From Mucilaginibacter gossypii (GTDB lineage Bacteria > Bacteroidota > Bacteroidia > Sphingobacteriales > Sphingobacteriaceae): 64,000 bases of DNA. The notes beneath the pieces were generated by a model. The model was given only the letters and a program-made list of their open reading frames with translations. It was not told the DNA's origin and ran no database searches. Where the stretch lies: positions 62,001 to 126,000 of the forward strand of contig NZ_FNCG01000014.1 in NCBI RefSeq assembly GCF_900100945.1. The letters run 5' to 3'. Positions within the stretch are counted from its first letter, which is position 1. Each line of letters begins with the position of its first letter. Shown piece by piece: positions 8,579-17,316 of the stretch. A program made the position numbers and the translations under genes.

Positions 8579-9637
8579 TTAAGCCTCTTCTTTAAAATAA
8601 ACCTTATAATAGTTCATCGCCCGGCCGTCGTCAAAACCTTTTTCAATCAGTTCTTTATCGCCATGAATATAAATATGGAAGTTTTTATCAAGTTTTAACA
8701 CGCTTTTATAAACACGTGCCTGCTTCTTTACGGCATTTTCTGATATTACAAAATTATCGGCAATTGGGCTGTCAAACTCCTGCTCGTACTGGTTTTTGAA
8801 GTTTTTGAATGATTCGATGGCCTGTTCATTACCGATCACTTCGTTCGAAAACTCCTCCATATCAAAGGTTTCCTTTTCTTTAAAATACTTCATGGAGCGG
8901 TTTAGCAGGTCGATCTTGTCGGCCTTGCTCATCTCAAATTCTTCATCGATTTTTTCGGTGATGAAGTTTTTGTAAATGCCCAGGGTATTGTTGGTTTGAT
9001 TGAAGCTGTCGTTGCGGATCTTTAATTGCAGGAAATCATCCTTCCAAAATCGCGCCGCTTCCTGTCCGCCGTTGGTTTTATCAACCACAACAACCTTGTA
9101 GCCGTTCTCTTTTTCGATATTGAAGATTAGTACACCTTTATCCAGTTTATTAATATTGATGGCATCCTGCTCATAATCAACCTGGAAACCGCCTTTGTCC
9201 GGGTAAACTTTAAGGTAAGTTTCCTTGTTTTCCGACTTGAAGATACCGATGGCATCCAGTGGGTTGCCTTCAATTTGCACTTTATTAAAGTAAACCACAT
9301 AAAGCTCGCCGCCTTTAATGTTAGGGTGATTGGTAACCTTGTACAAATGCTTCGCTATTTTCTCAGATGCCTCATGAAACTTAGTGTTGTCATCAAATAC
9401 CTGTGTGGCAAAGTGGTGCAGCTCGTTTAGTTCCAGGTCGCCACTGCTGTGCATCAGGTGATAAACCTCGTTAGCCTTTTCAAAAGGTTTCAGAAAATAC
9501 TGCATAAGCAGGTTGGGAATAATCTCATCCTTCAATTCTAACGGCTGTTCGGAAAGGGCATACATCTCTTCCTGCGACTGATTACCAACATGATGTACCG
9601 AAATAGTATCGAGCGAAGCTTCAAAAAAAGTTACCAT
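8579..9637 (-). CDS. Nucleoid-associated protein, NdpA/YejK family
   Basis: A 352-residue cytoplasmic protein. Its N-terminus (FEASLDTISVHHVGNQSQ) and the central ELYVVYFNKVQIEGNPLDAI match the 37-kDa nucleoid-associated protein (NdpA/YejK) family, whose E. coli member associates with the nucleoid. No signal peptide or membrane span. The C-terminal half is charged and helical (SKADKIDLLNRSMKYFKE). Upstream, on the minus strand, a TACCTTCG box lies only about 10 bases before the ATG, suggesting a very short leader. Confidence 0.85.
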   Translation of the reverse strand: MVTFFEASLDTISVHHVGNQSQEEMYALSEQPLELKDEIIPNLLMQYFLKPFEKANEVYHLMHSSGDLELNELHHFATQVFDDNTKFHEASEKIAKHLYKVTNHPNIKGGELYVVYFNKVQIEGNPLDAIGIFKSENKETYLKVYPDKGGFQVDYEQDAININKLDKGVLIFNIEKENGYKVVVVDKTNGGQEAARFWKDDFLQLKIRNDSFNQTNNTLGIYKNFITEKIDEEFEMSKADKIDLLNRSMKYFKEKETFDMEEFSNEVIGNEQAIESFKNFKNQYEQEFDSPIADNFVISENAVKKQARVYKSVLKLDKNFHIYIHGDKELIEKGFDDGRAMNYYKVYFKEEA

Positions 9638-9660
9638 AATTGCCTGCGAAGGTAAAGATT

Positions 9661-9830
9661 TTAGTTAATGGTTCATGGATCATAGTTCATGGTGTGCCCG
9701 CGTTTTTCATGTTCAAGTCATATGGAGATGGATTAGAAGGAGCAGGTGAGAAAAATCACCACGAAATAACGACCTTTGCACTTTGGTAAATTAGGCGGGC
9801 TTAGGCTATGATCTATGAACCATTAACTAT
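9661..9830. repeat. Inverted repeat of the 'ccatgaactat' family, copy 2
   Basis: Arm 9661-9692 (ttagttaatggttcatggat, then catagttcatgg) and arm 9804-9830 (ggctatgatctatgaacc, then attaactat) are near-perfect reverse complements over about 25 bases. They enclose about 110 bases of the divergent intergenic region between the NdpA-like gene and mnmE. Confidence 0.65.
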
Positions 9831-9840
9831 CAACTAAAAA

Positions 9841-11304
9841 ATGACAGATAATACCGATACCATAGTTGCCCTTGCCACACCAAACGGTGTGGGCGCCATT
9901 GCTGTGATTCGCCTTTCGGGCCCTGATGCCATAAACATAGCCAACAGTGTTTTTAAAGGCAAAGACCTGAGCAAACAGGCATCGCATACTATTCATTTCG
10001 GCAGTATTGCCGATGGTGATTTGATTTTGGACGAGGTGCTGGTATCGTTGTTTGTTGGTCCGCGGTCATACACCCGCGAAAATGTTGTTGAGATTTCATG
10101 TCATGCTTCGGGTTATATTATTGAAAGTATCATTAAGCTGTTCATCAAAAAAGGTGCACGGTCGGCCAAACCCGGCGAATTTACCCTAAGGGCATTCCTC
10201 AATGGTCAGCTCGACCTGAGCCAGGCCGAAGCTGTGGCCGACCTGATCGCCTCCAACTCTAAAGCATCGCAGCAGGTGGCCTTGCAACAACTTCGCGGAG
10301 GCTTCAGCACTCAGTTACAGGCCCTACGCGAGCAACTGGTAAACTTTGCTTCGCTCATTGAATTGGAACTCGATTTTGCTGAGGAAGATGTAGAGTTTGC
10401 CAACCGAGACCAACTGAAACAGTTGATCCACGAGATTACCAAAATTGTTGGCCGGCTAATTAATTCATTTGAGTTGGGTAATGCCATTAAAAATGGTGTA
10501 AACACGGTAATAGCAGGCAGGCCAAATGCGGGCAAATCAACCCTGCTGAACGCCCTGCTTAATGAAGAGCGTGCCATAGTGAGCCATATCCCCGGTACTA
10601 CAAGAGATACGATTGAGGAGGTGCTGAATATCCAGGGCATTAATTTCAGGCTGATTGATACCGCCGGGATCCGGGAAGCTACCGACGCCATTGAACAGAT
10701 AGGCGTACAGCGCACCATGGAAAAGATCAGCCAGTCGGCCCTGTTGGTTTATGTTTTTGATGCTGCGGAGATTACTATTGAAGAACTGAACAATGATATT
10801 GCCAGCCTGCAAAAACCCGGGGTTACCATGTTAGTGGTAGCCAATAAAGCAGATCTGCTGAATAAGTCCGACAGTCAGGAAGCCGGGATGTCCGAAAGAA
10901 GCTTCGCTGATTTATTCGCTAATGCTTACAGTTTCGGGGAACGAGGTTTATTCACTTCTCCATCCACTGACTTTCGGACTTTCGGATTTCCGGACATTAT
11001 TTTTATCTCCGCCAAAGAAAAACATCATATTGACGAATTGAAACACAAGATCTACTCGTCTGCCGTAAAAGACCAGCTCAGTGGCGATGAAACGCTGGTA
11101 ACCAATATCCGCCACCTCGAAGCCTTACAAAAAACTGAAGAGGCGCTTGTAAGGGTATTGGGCGGTATTGATGGCAGCATAACTTCCGATTTTTTGTCGA
11201 TGGATATTAAACAGGCGCTTCACTACCTCGGTGAGATCACTGGTGTTGTTACTACGGATGATTTGCTGGAGAATATTTTTAGTAAGTTTTGTATCGGAAA
11301 GTAA
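9841..11304 (+). CDS. mnmE: tRNA modification GTPase MnmE
   Basis: With MnmG it installs the carboxymethylaminomethyl group on U34 of certain tRNAs. The N-terminal tetrahydrofolate-binding domain (about 1-120) is followed by helices and an inserted G domain: G1 GRPNAGKST (226-234), G2 TTRDT (253-257), G3 DTAG (273-276), G4 NKAD (335-338) and SAK (390-392). The protein ends in the invariant CIGK, whose Cys is needed for catalysis. At 487 residues it is about 30 longer than E. coli MnmE (454). The extra length lies between G4 and SAK (about residues 342-386) and is encoded by a palindromic repeat-like stretch at 10868-10996. Confidence 0.96.
   Translation: MTDNTDTIVALATPNGVGAIAVIRLSGPDAINIANSVFKGKDLSKQASHTIHFGSIADGDLILDEVLVSLFVGPRSYTRENVVEISCHASGYIIESIIKLFIKKGARSAKPGEFTLRAFLNGQLDLSQAEAVADLIASNSKASQQVALQQLRGGFSTQLQALREQLVNFASLIELELDFAEEDVEFANRDQLKQLIHEITKIVGRLINSFELGNAIKNGVNTVIAGRPNAGKSTLLNALLNEERAIVSHIPGTTRDTIEEVLNIQGINFRLIDTAGIREATDAIEQIGVQRTMEKISQSALLVYVFDAAEITIEELNNDIASLQKPGVTMLVVANKADLLNKSDSQEAGMSERSFADLFANAYSFGERGLFTSPSTDFRTFGFPDIIFISAKEKHHIDELKHKIYSSAVKDQLSGDETLVTNIRHLEALQKTEEALVRVLGGIDGSITSDFLSMDIKQALHYLGEITGVVTTDDLLENIFSKFCIGK
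10868..10996. repeat. Repeat-like in-frame insertion in the mnmE G domain
   Basis: The segment has facing gtccgaaag (10890-10898) and ctttcggac (10971-10979), plus further cttt-cgga words. It codes for a low-conservation stretch with TDFRTFGF between the G4 and G5 motifs. The reading frame is kept on both sides. Confidence 0.55.
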
Positions 11305-11434
11305 TTACACAAGTTAACAAACGCTTACTAATTAAACATTTAATTCATAAATAAGGTATTATTCCTTTTTGCTAATATTCATGGCGTTCACCTGCTCTTG
11401 TACCTTACGTTAACCAGCCCTGCCAATAAATTGG

Positions 11435-11795
11435 TCAAGATCCTAATTTAAGTTTTTGTTTAAGCCTGTACCTGGCCATGCGGATACTTTTTGGCTCAAC
11501 GCCAAGGCGGTTAGCTATTTCCCTGGTATCAAGCCCCATTAAAATATATGAGCAATATTTTAATGGGGCGGGCAAGGCTGTTTTCGGCCTGTTGCTGCAG
11601 GGTATTGAAAAAACCGGGACGACTTTGGCTTATGATCTGCTGCTCATCAATACTTTTATCCATCCGCAGGTTTTGGTTAATGATGCGGCCTACCCAGTGA
11701 GCGCGGTTATACCGAAATATTGGAACAACTGTTAATGGCGGGTGCCGAAAGCGGGTAATAAAACAATACTGGTTTATGATGAGTGCCTGCCGCAA
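11435..11795 (-). pseudogene. Decayed LuxR-type transcriptional regulator (C-terminal remnant)
   Basis: On the minus strand one frame reads SRPGFFNTLQQQAENSLA. A shift into the next frame then reads APLKYCSYILMGLDTREIAN, continuing RLGVEPKSIRMARYRLKQKL to a TGA at 11435. Together this is the C-terminus of a Bacteroidota LuxR/GerE-type HTH regulator: a 'HPxFFxxLQ' segment, then HTH and the RYRLKQKL recognition end. The frame change is near 11570, and the upstream N-terminal part is missing. Bases 11305-11434 hold nothing recognisable. Confidence 0.65.
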
Positions 11796-11814
11796 TATAT
11801 GGAAACGGCAGGCA
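11784..11814. terminator. Hairpin between the decayed regulator and tssK
   Basis: tgcctgccg (11784-11792) pairs with cggcaggca (11806-11814). A T-rich run (tttgtttt) follows on the plus strand, while tssK ends at 11844 on the minus strand. It may act as a tssK terminator despite the poor T-run on that side. Confidence 0.4.
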
Positions 11815-11843
11815 TTTGTTTTATTGGAACCTTTTAACCGTAC

Positions 11844-12983
11844 TTAATCAAGCAATGTCCAGGTACGTTTAGTTTGTATGGTTTGTATGGCTTGCTGCTC
11901 GGCAACTACAATGTTCTCTTTACGCTGCCCTATGTATTCTAATGTACTAAGCTTATTCCACAGGGCAACAATTACCCGCATAAATTCATCAATCGCTGTC
12001 ATTGACGAGTTTATCTCATGATGATTATAAACTATTTCGATTAAACGGGCTAAAAGCTCTTCAAAGTTACCGGGTGTTACATCCTTCCATTCATAGAAAT
12101 ATTTAAGCAATTCTTCCCGTTCTGCTCCCGGCATGCTTTTAACGGTACTGAAAAACAGGTGTGCCATTTCTGAAAAGCAGGAAACCAGTTGGATAGGCGG
12201 CTGAAGATAGATCAGGTTTCGGTATGAAAAATAAATCCTCGCGATATAATCAAGCATTTTATCGCACAGCATCTTTACATTTTTACCAATAGTAGATACC
12301 GAATCTTTTGAGGTGATCTTGTCAATAATACGGAACGAAAGCAGCTGAAGGTTGTTGATCTGTGCCCCAAAGTTTTCATAATAGGTCATCAGGCCGGCAT
12401 GGCTTATCAGCGCAGTACATGGCGGGATATAGCTTACATTGGCCTGAAAGGAGCTTCCGCTTCGTACAAATTTACCAACCTCCATAAAATGCGCCCCGAT
12501 GCTGTTGAGTTGTGACGCCGGCAAAACAGTGATACTGTAATGTTTGCTGATATCAGGATAGCGGATAGGCTGTTCTTGCGGGTCGGGTGTGCCTGAGGGT
12601 ACACGTTCAAAGGGGTTTACGGTAAGCAGCACATAATAGGTTTCTGATGCTTCATTGATAGTTTCCTGGCCAAAGTAATGACTAAATGTTAGCGGTTGTT
12701 CGGCACGGGTAATATCAATCCTGAAACCTTCGGCGGTGATGGCGTTACACTGGTTTAAAGTTACCTGCACCTGGCCTGATGCCCGTTCGGTGATCTGGAT
12801 ATCCAGCGATGAGCTTTGCCCTTGTGCGGGTGGAAGCAGCCCGAAATTATTATTGTTGAGCGGCAGCGAATTGGCATCGCGTACTATATCATGAATAAAA
12901 TTATCAGTATTAACAAGATGTGCGCTGGAAATTTTCATTCCATCTATCCAGTTCACAGGTTTATGTTTTAATGGGCTGATCAT
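11844..12983 (-). CDS. tssK: Type VI secretion baseplate protein TssK-like
   Basis: A 379-residue cytoplasmic protein. The N-terminus KPVNWIDGMKISSAHLVNTD (about 7-26) matches the TssK pattern in which a W-x-D/E-G-M segment is followed by x-x-x-H-F/L. TssK connects the T6SS baseplate to the membrane complex. The rest alternates beta-rich (about 40-200) and helical (about 220-350) portions as in TssK. It lies 19 bases downstream of the tssN-like gene on the same strand. Confidence rests on the N-terminal signature plus the neighbours. Confidence 0.72.
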   Translation of the reverse strand: MISPLKHKPVNWIDGMKISSAHLVNTDNFIHDIVRDANSLPLNNNNFGLLPPAQGQSSSLDIQITERASGQVQVTLNQCNAITAEGFRIDITRAEQPLTFSHYFGQETINEASETYYVLLTVNPFERVPSGTPDPQEQPIRYPDISKHYSITVLPASQLNSIGAHFMEVGKFVRSGSSFQANVSYIPPCTALISHAGLMTYYENFGAQINNLQLLSFRIIDKITSKDSVSTIGKNVKMLCDKMLDYIARIYFSYRNLIYLQPPIQLVSCFSEMAHLFFSTVKSMPGAEREELLKYFYEWKDVTPGNFEELLARLIEIVYNHHEINSSMTAIDEFMRVIVALWNKLSTLEYIGQRKENIVVAEQQAIQTIQTKRTWTLLD

Positions 12984-13002
12984 GTTTTTGTTTTAATATA
13001 GT

Positions 13003-13896
13003 TTACAGGTAAATGGCCTGGTCGCCGGTGCGGGCGGGTTCACTTACCACTTCCGATACACGTTTGGCAAATATGGTTACCGATTCGGTTATCCGATTTT
13101 CTGTAATATTAAGGTCCGGGTCGATAAAGTGGCGTTGCTTAAAAAACGACGGCTTAATATAAAAGATCCACTTATAGCTTTCATTATTATTAAGCTTATA
13201 CTGCACCGTTGATTTTGGAAATTTAAGATTATAATCATCAATAAACTTTTGAAACCACTGGCCAAAGTTCATATTTGGCGGTGCTTTGGCCTTTACTTTA
13301 AGCGGTTCAGGATCGTCGGTGTTTTTATACAGATCAAGTTCGAGCACCATCAGCCTGTCAAAATCCAGGTGTTCCATACTGATCTCTTCAGGCGTACGGG
13401 GATATTGCCAAACCTTGTAAATTTCGAGCGGGATGCTTAAAAAGGCGATGTACCCCCACCAAAAAACCGGCGGTAATAAAAATATCAGGATACTGGTTGA
13501 GGCCCACAGGCCATATTGCATATCATTAAGCCAGTTAAATGCCAACTTGAAAAGAAACATCCCCAGCAAGCATGATATTAAAGAAGCCACGAGGAAAAAC
13601 CATTTTTTATCGAGAAACTGATCTTCATGGTATTTGCCTGCAAGCCAGGTGTAAAATACACCCATACCTAAATATATCAGTTGGCAAAATAAGTACCCCC
13701 ACGGCATAAACTGCATACCTAAAAAGCCCAAAAAACCCGGAACTCCCAATATAACAGCCGTTAAAAGTAAAGTGATGATAAGGCGCCTGTTACTTAGATA
13801 TTTGTTTTTCTTGTTCACCACCGACATGATCAGCGCGGCAATGAAGAACAGGACAGGAGCTATCAGATAACTTATAAAAAACGATTTAAGGTTCAT
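13003..13896 (-). CDS. tssN: TssN-like T6SS inner-membrane protein (Bacteroidota type)
   Basis: A 297-residue inner-membrane protein with about five hydrophobic spans in the first 160 residues (for example LIAPVLFFIAALIMSVV at about 11-27 and LWASTSILIFLLPPVFWWGY near 130-150). A soluble C-terminal domain of about 130 residues follows (FGQWFQKFIDDYN, YKWIFYIKPSFFKQRHFIDP). This arrangement fits TssN, found only in the Bacteroidota subtype (T6SSiii). It is probably the first gene of a tssN-tssK unit divergent from the tssG-like gene. Confidence 0.72.
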   Translation of the reverse strand: MNLKSFFISYLIAPVLFFIAALIMSVVNKKNKYLSNRRLIITLLLTAVILGVPGFLGFLGMQFMPWGYLFCQLIYLGMGVFYTWLAGKYHEDQFLDKKWFFLVASLISCLLGMFLFKLAFNWLNDMQYGLWASTSILIFLLPPVFWWGYIAFLSIPLEIYKVWQYPRTPEEISMEHLDFDRLMVLELDLYKNTDDPEPLKVKAKAPPNMNFGQWFQKFIDDYNLKFPKSTVQYKLNNNESYKWIFYIKPSFFKQRHFIDPDLNITENRITESVTIFAKRVSEVVSEPARTGDQAIYL

Positions 13897-14008
13897 GAGT
13901 ATTAAATATGTAGGCCGGGCAGCTATCTTATATTAATTTCAATTTAGTATAATCAATTACCGATAATATTGGTTATTGTTTTGGATAGCATCAATTATTT
14001 AAATCACA

Positions 14009-14944
14009 ATGAGAATAAAAAAGCCTAATCAAATTGATACCGACTTTAAAGCGGCAGCTATAGCGGCAGAAATTATTGAAAATGAAATGGTTAGTGCCGG
14101 TGATGTAATAATACTGCCCAAAGGCCCTAAAAAGCGTGCCTATGATAAGGAGATAGCAGGCATAACGGCTGATAAAAAAACTGAAAGTAAAAAACCGGTA
14201 ACCACCATTTGGGTTAACCGCGATGGGTTTTATGATATGCTGCCCGAGGGATTGTTTCACCGGCCGCCGGCTTCGAGTGTGATGATCACCGAGGAGGATA
14301 TGATCAAAGATATTAAAGCCCGCCGCGAAGAAGAAAAACAAACCCGTCGCTTTTTTGCCCCATTTGAGGCCGAGCTTAACTATTTCAGAACACTGGTCGA
14401 GCTTTATGAAAACCGGCTCGACAAAAAAAATGAATACGATGAGCTGATCAATATATTTTTAAAGGAATGGCAGGAGTTTGAGTGTTTTACAAAAAAGCAG
14501 ATGCTTATTTTGATACATGTTTTACCTGTAATACATGAGCAGCGCAATAATATAAATTTTGTGAGCAGTATTATTAATATGATGTTCAATGTACCCTTAT
14601 CATTGCATTACAAAACGGTATACCCGAAGCAAAAAAACAATACCATTATAAAAGGCGGAACAGCCCTTGGCGCCGGTACTTTAGGCGTAAACTTTATTGC
14701 CGGGCAGGTTATTGAGGCCGAGCGAAAATTAATCATGAACATAGGCCCCGTGAGCGCCACCAGGATGCTGGAGTTTTTACCCGGCACATCTGCTGCAAAA
14801 GCTATTGACGTATTGTTATCCTACTTTATACCGTTAGGCACCGGCATACAATTTAACCTCCTTGCCGATCCTGCCTCGCAAAAATTGGTTATCGGCGGAG
14901 CAGGGGCCAATGCTACCCTTGGTTATACTACTTATTTGGGGTGA
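14009..14944 (+). CDS. TssG-like T6SS baseplate protein (Bacteroidota type)
   Basis: A 311-residue cytoplasmic protein containing WVNRDGFYDMLPEGLFHRP (about 69-87), the conserved 'FYDxLPEGLFH' segment of a Bacteroidota T6SS baseplate subunit. This is probably the TssG counterpart; TssF cannot be fully excluded. The middle is helical and charged, and the C-terminal part is Gly-rich (GGTALGAGTLGV). It is transcribed away from tssN across a 112-base AT-rich spacer. The other expected genes (tssB, tssC, hcp, clpV, vgrG, tssE) are absent from the window. Confidence 0.55.
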   Translation: MRIKKPNQIDTDFKAAAIAAEIIENEMVSAGDVIILPKGPKKRAYDKEIAGITADKKTESKKPVTTIWVNRDGFYDMLPEGLFHRPPASSVMITEEDMIKDIKARREEEKQTRRFFAPFEAELNYFRTLVELYENRLDKKNEYDELINIFLKEWQEFECFTKKQMLILIHVLPVIHEQRNNINFVSSIINMMFNVPLSLHYKTVYPKQKNNTIIKGGTALGAGTLGVNFIAGQVIEAERKLIMNIGPVSATRMLEFLPGTSAAKAIDVLLSYFIPLGTGIQFNLLADPASQKLVIGGAGANATLGYTTYLG

Positions 14945-15010
14945 TGATGATACCAATCTCCAATTTTACACCCCAGAGTATGTACGCGTCTTTTTCACAA
15001 AATAAAAATC

Positions 15011-15122
15011 GTCATTTAGATATAGCAGCGAAGGAACAAGCATAAGGTGAAAGAGAAATCTTCTACACCCCACAATGCAGACGCACAACACATTTCTCAC
15101 TCGTTCTTCGTTTTGAAATGAC
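15011..15122. repeat. Degenerate 'gtcattt...gaaatgac' palindromic element
   Basis: gtcattt at 15011 and gaaatgac at 15115-15122 bracket a stretch with facing cgaagg, gagaaat and atttctcactcgttcttcg words. It looks like a decayed copy of a widespread palindromic intergenic repeat. It separates the tssG-like gene from the convergent DUF4350 gene. Confidence 0.5.
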
Positions 15123-15134
15123 TTTAATATATAG

Positions 15135-15914
15135 TTACTTCTTCGCTTGCTTCAACAGCCAGTGAGCAACATCATTCACTGCCTTGTCATTCTGATACCC
15201 GGCAGGTAGCCTGCCGTTCACATATTCATTGTAAAGCCATGGATCGCCAACAGCTATTACCGTGCCCTTACCATATTTGGCAGATGCTATAATCGTAGCA
15301 CCATCTTTGTTTTTAAGCACAGATACGGCAGTCCCCGTTGAACCTATTGAACAGGCATCTTTCATAAAAACCTTAGTAGCTGTTTTCAATACCGGATTGT
15401 TTTTTACGTAGACAGCACCATCCTCAAAATGAGCATCATCAATTACATGGTTTTGCAGATCGTTATTGAAATGCATCCCGAATTTTGCAGCAAGGTTATT
15501 GAAATGAGGCAGCTCCACATTAACGCTGTCGTTAGCCATCAGCAGCAGCACACCACCTTTTTTTACCCAGGCAGCAATTTGCTCAATATCATCTTCCTGG
15601 ATATAGTTTGGGTTCGGGCTCTCCTTTTTAGTATCAGGGTCAACAATTATATAAACAGATGAACCTTTCAGGTTTTCCAAAGTCGGTGCCATACCAAGCG
15701 TATCCAGCTTAGCGCCGCGGCTTGTAAAAGCCTCGCCAAAGATCTTGAAACCGTTATTATCCGCTTCATCCCACAGATAATGAAAGCGCTCCGACTGCCC
15801 GTTGGCTCCTTTATGTACCTCATGGTTAAAATAATAATCGAGCGTTACAGTTTGACCGCTTGCGGCAAAGCCGACAAGGGAGAACAGGGTTATAAGGGAT
15901 AATTTTAGTTTCAT
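15135..15914 (-). CDS. Secreted DUF4350-type protein of the uronate locus
   Basis: A 259-residue exported protein (signal MKLKLSLITLFSLVGFAASG). The core includes YIIVDPDTKKESPNPNYIQ (about 90-108), IEQIAAWVKKGGVLLLMAND (about 111-130), and GKGTVIAVGDPWLYNEY near the C-terminus. These belong to the DUF4350/GATase-like fold found beside or fused to rhamnogalacturonyl hydrolases (GH88/GH105) in Bacteroidota. No catalytic residues can be named. Its position next to an SDR reductase and kduI supports a role in pectin-type glycan use. Confidence 0.65.
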   Translation of the reverse strand: MKLKLSLITLFSLVGFAASGQTVTLDYYFNHEVHKGANGQSERFHYLWDEADNNGFKIFGEAFTSRGAKLDTLGMAPTLENLKGSSVYIIVDPDTKKESPNPNYIQEDDIEQIAAWVKKGGVLLLMANDSVNVELPHFNNLAAKFGMHFNNDLQNHVIDDAHFEDGAVYVKNNPVLKTATKVFMKDACSIGSTGTAVSVLKNKDGATIIASAKYGKGTVIAVGDPWLYNEYVNGRLPAGYQNDKAVNDVAHWLLKQAKK

Positions 15915-16470
15915 AGTAGGTTTATTATTTGGTTAGCCTGCGGTAGGTGTTATCACCATACATTTAACTTTTTTATCTATTTTCCAGGTGTTCAATTTTT
16001 TTAGGTGTAAACACTTTCACTTGTTTTCAAAAAAAACAATACTGATAATCAACATGTTAACTTTAGCAAAAAGCACCTTTTTAGCAAAAATGAACACATG
16101 TCCATTGATAATCAACAAGTTAATATTTTACAAGATCAAAAATTGAACACCTTGTTTTTAAAAAATTGAACACTTGTGTTTGTGCCCAGCTTTACGGCCA
16201 TATATCTCAGCGGTCATGCTGAGTGTTTAAATCCGGGGCCTCTAAAGGTTAGATGACAAAGAGGGCCTGTCAGTCTGAGCCTGTCGAAGACTCGTGCGCA
16301 GAGACCCTGCCCGCCATACTTCGACAGGCTCAGTATGACACTCCTTTTTTTAAGTTGTCATGGGTAACTTGTTTCAGCACCCCACTCGCCAAGTAACTGT
16401 CATGTATGAAGCTGACCTTAACAATGCGATCCCGAAATAAATACGGGATGACCTTAGTTATCTTATTCCC
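15915..16470. other. Non-coding stretch with iterated motifs and a palindromic repeat
   Basis: This 556-base gap holds no credible gene. Its AT-rich half (15986-16173) has repeated words: tgataatcaacatgttaa (16043-16060) and tgataatcaacaagttaa (16106-16123), ttagcaaaaa twice (16063 and 16081), and (a)ttgaacac at 16142 and 16165, with tgaacaca at 16091 and an inverted copy at 15986-15996. Its other half holds the palindrome at 16269-16339 and a small hairpin, atcccg/cgggat (16429-16449), which may end the SDR transcript. Confidence 0.6.
16269..16339. repeat. 'cttcgacaggctcag' palindromic repeat
   Basis: Arms gtcagtctgagcctgtcgaa (from 16269) and atacttcgacaggctcagta (from 16316) are near-perfect inverted repeats over about 24 bases around a 23-base centre. 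The core word is a common dispersed repeat in bacterial genomes. Confidence 0.7.
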
Positions 16471-17286
16471 CTAAACTCCACCAAAAATCGAGAACCCGCC
16501 GTCAACGCAGATCATCGAACCGGTTACAAATACCGAGGCATCGCTCAGTAACCATACCAGTGCTCCTTTAAGTTCATCGGCATGGCCAAAGCGTTTAAAC
16601 GGCGTTTGTTTGATCACCAGTTCGCCCCTTTGGGTATAACCGCCTTCGGGTTTGGTGAGCAGGTAACGGTTTTGTTCGGTAAGGAAAAAACCCGGTGCCA
16701 ACGCGTTCATCCTTATTGCATCACCATAACGGTTAGCCAGCTCAACCGCAAACCATTGGTTATAGCAATCAACAGCGGCCTTGCCTATATTATAGCCTAA
16801 TACCTTGGTTATGGCGCGTTTTGAGTTCATTGACGATATATTAACAATGCTGCCTTTACCCGTTTTGGCAATGGCTTCGCCGAAAACCTGTGTAGGGATC
16901 AGTGTACCCCAAAGGTTCAGCTCCATTACTTTTTTCATGCCATCGATGTTCATTTTAAAAATATCCTCATCGGGCTGTAAAACCCCCTCGGGCATGTTAC
17001 CGCCCGCACCGTTCACCAGGCCATCTATCCTGCCAAAAGCTGCCAGCAATTTATCTTTGGCGGCTACCAGTTCAGCCTCGTTCATTACATCGGCTACCAG
17101 TGCTATGGCTTTGCCCCCGGCTGCATTTATGGCGTTGGCACGTTCTTCTGCTACCTGGGCATTACGACCAAGAATGCCTACCGCGCCCCCCGCCTCAACA
17201 ATACCATCTATAAATGCTTTGCCTAATATGCCTGTTCCGCCGGTTACTACAATTACTTTACCGGCTAATGAAAATTGATTCTCCAC
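16471..17286 (-). CDS. SDR oxidoreductase of uronate metabolism (KduD- or UxuB-like)
   Basis: A 271-residue short-chain dehydrogenase. The NAD(P) site is TGGTGILG (15-22) and the catalytic pair Y165/K169 lies in YNIGK, with SSMNS before it. The C-terminus (VTGSMICVDGGFSIFGGV) is classical SDR. The long MPEGVLQPDEDIFKMNIDG segment resembles SDR-type fructuronate/mannonate oxidoreductases, while the neighbouring kduI suggests 2-dehydro-3-deoxy-D-gluconate dehydrogenase (KduD). Either way it reduces a keto-uronate. It lies 30 bases after kduI on the same strand. Confidence 0.8.
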   Translation of the reverse strand: MENQFSLAGKVIVVTGGTGILGKAFIDGIVEAGGAVGILGRNAQVAEERANAINAAGGKAIALVADVMNEAELVAAKDKLLAAFGRIDGLVNGAGGNMPEGVLQPDEDIFKMNIDGMKKVMELNLWGTLIPTQVFGEAIAKTGKGSIVNISSMNSKRAITKVLGYNIGKAAVDCYNQWFAVELANRYGDAIRMNALAPGFFLTEQNRYLLTKPEGGYTQRGELVIKQTPFKRFGHADELKGALVWLLSDASVFVTGSMICVDGGFSIFGGV

Positions 17287-17316
17287 TTAAACTATATTTT
17301 TAAGGTTGATGTATAA

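Noticed and set aside
11478..11735. 85-residue plus-strand frame
   Set aside because: The minus strand carries a better-supported decayed HTH regulator at the same place.
16805..17278. 157-residue open frame on the plus strand
   Set aside because: It lies opposite the SDR reductase gene, whose motifs are intact, and its low-complexity Ala/Ser/Pro content is typical of an antisense shadow.
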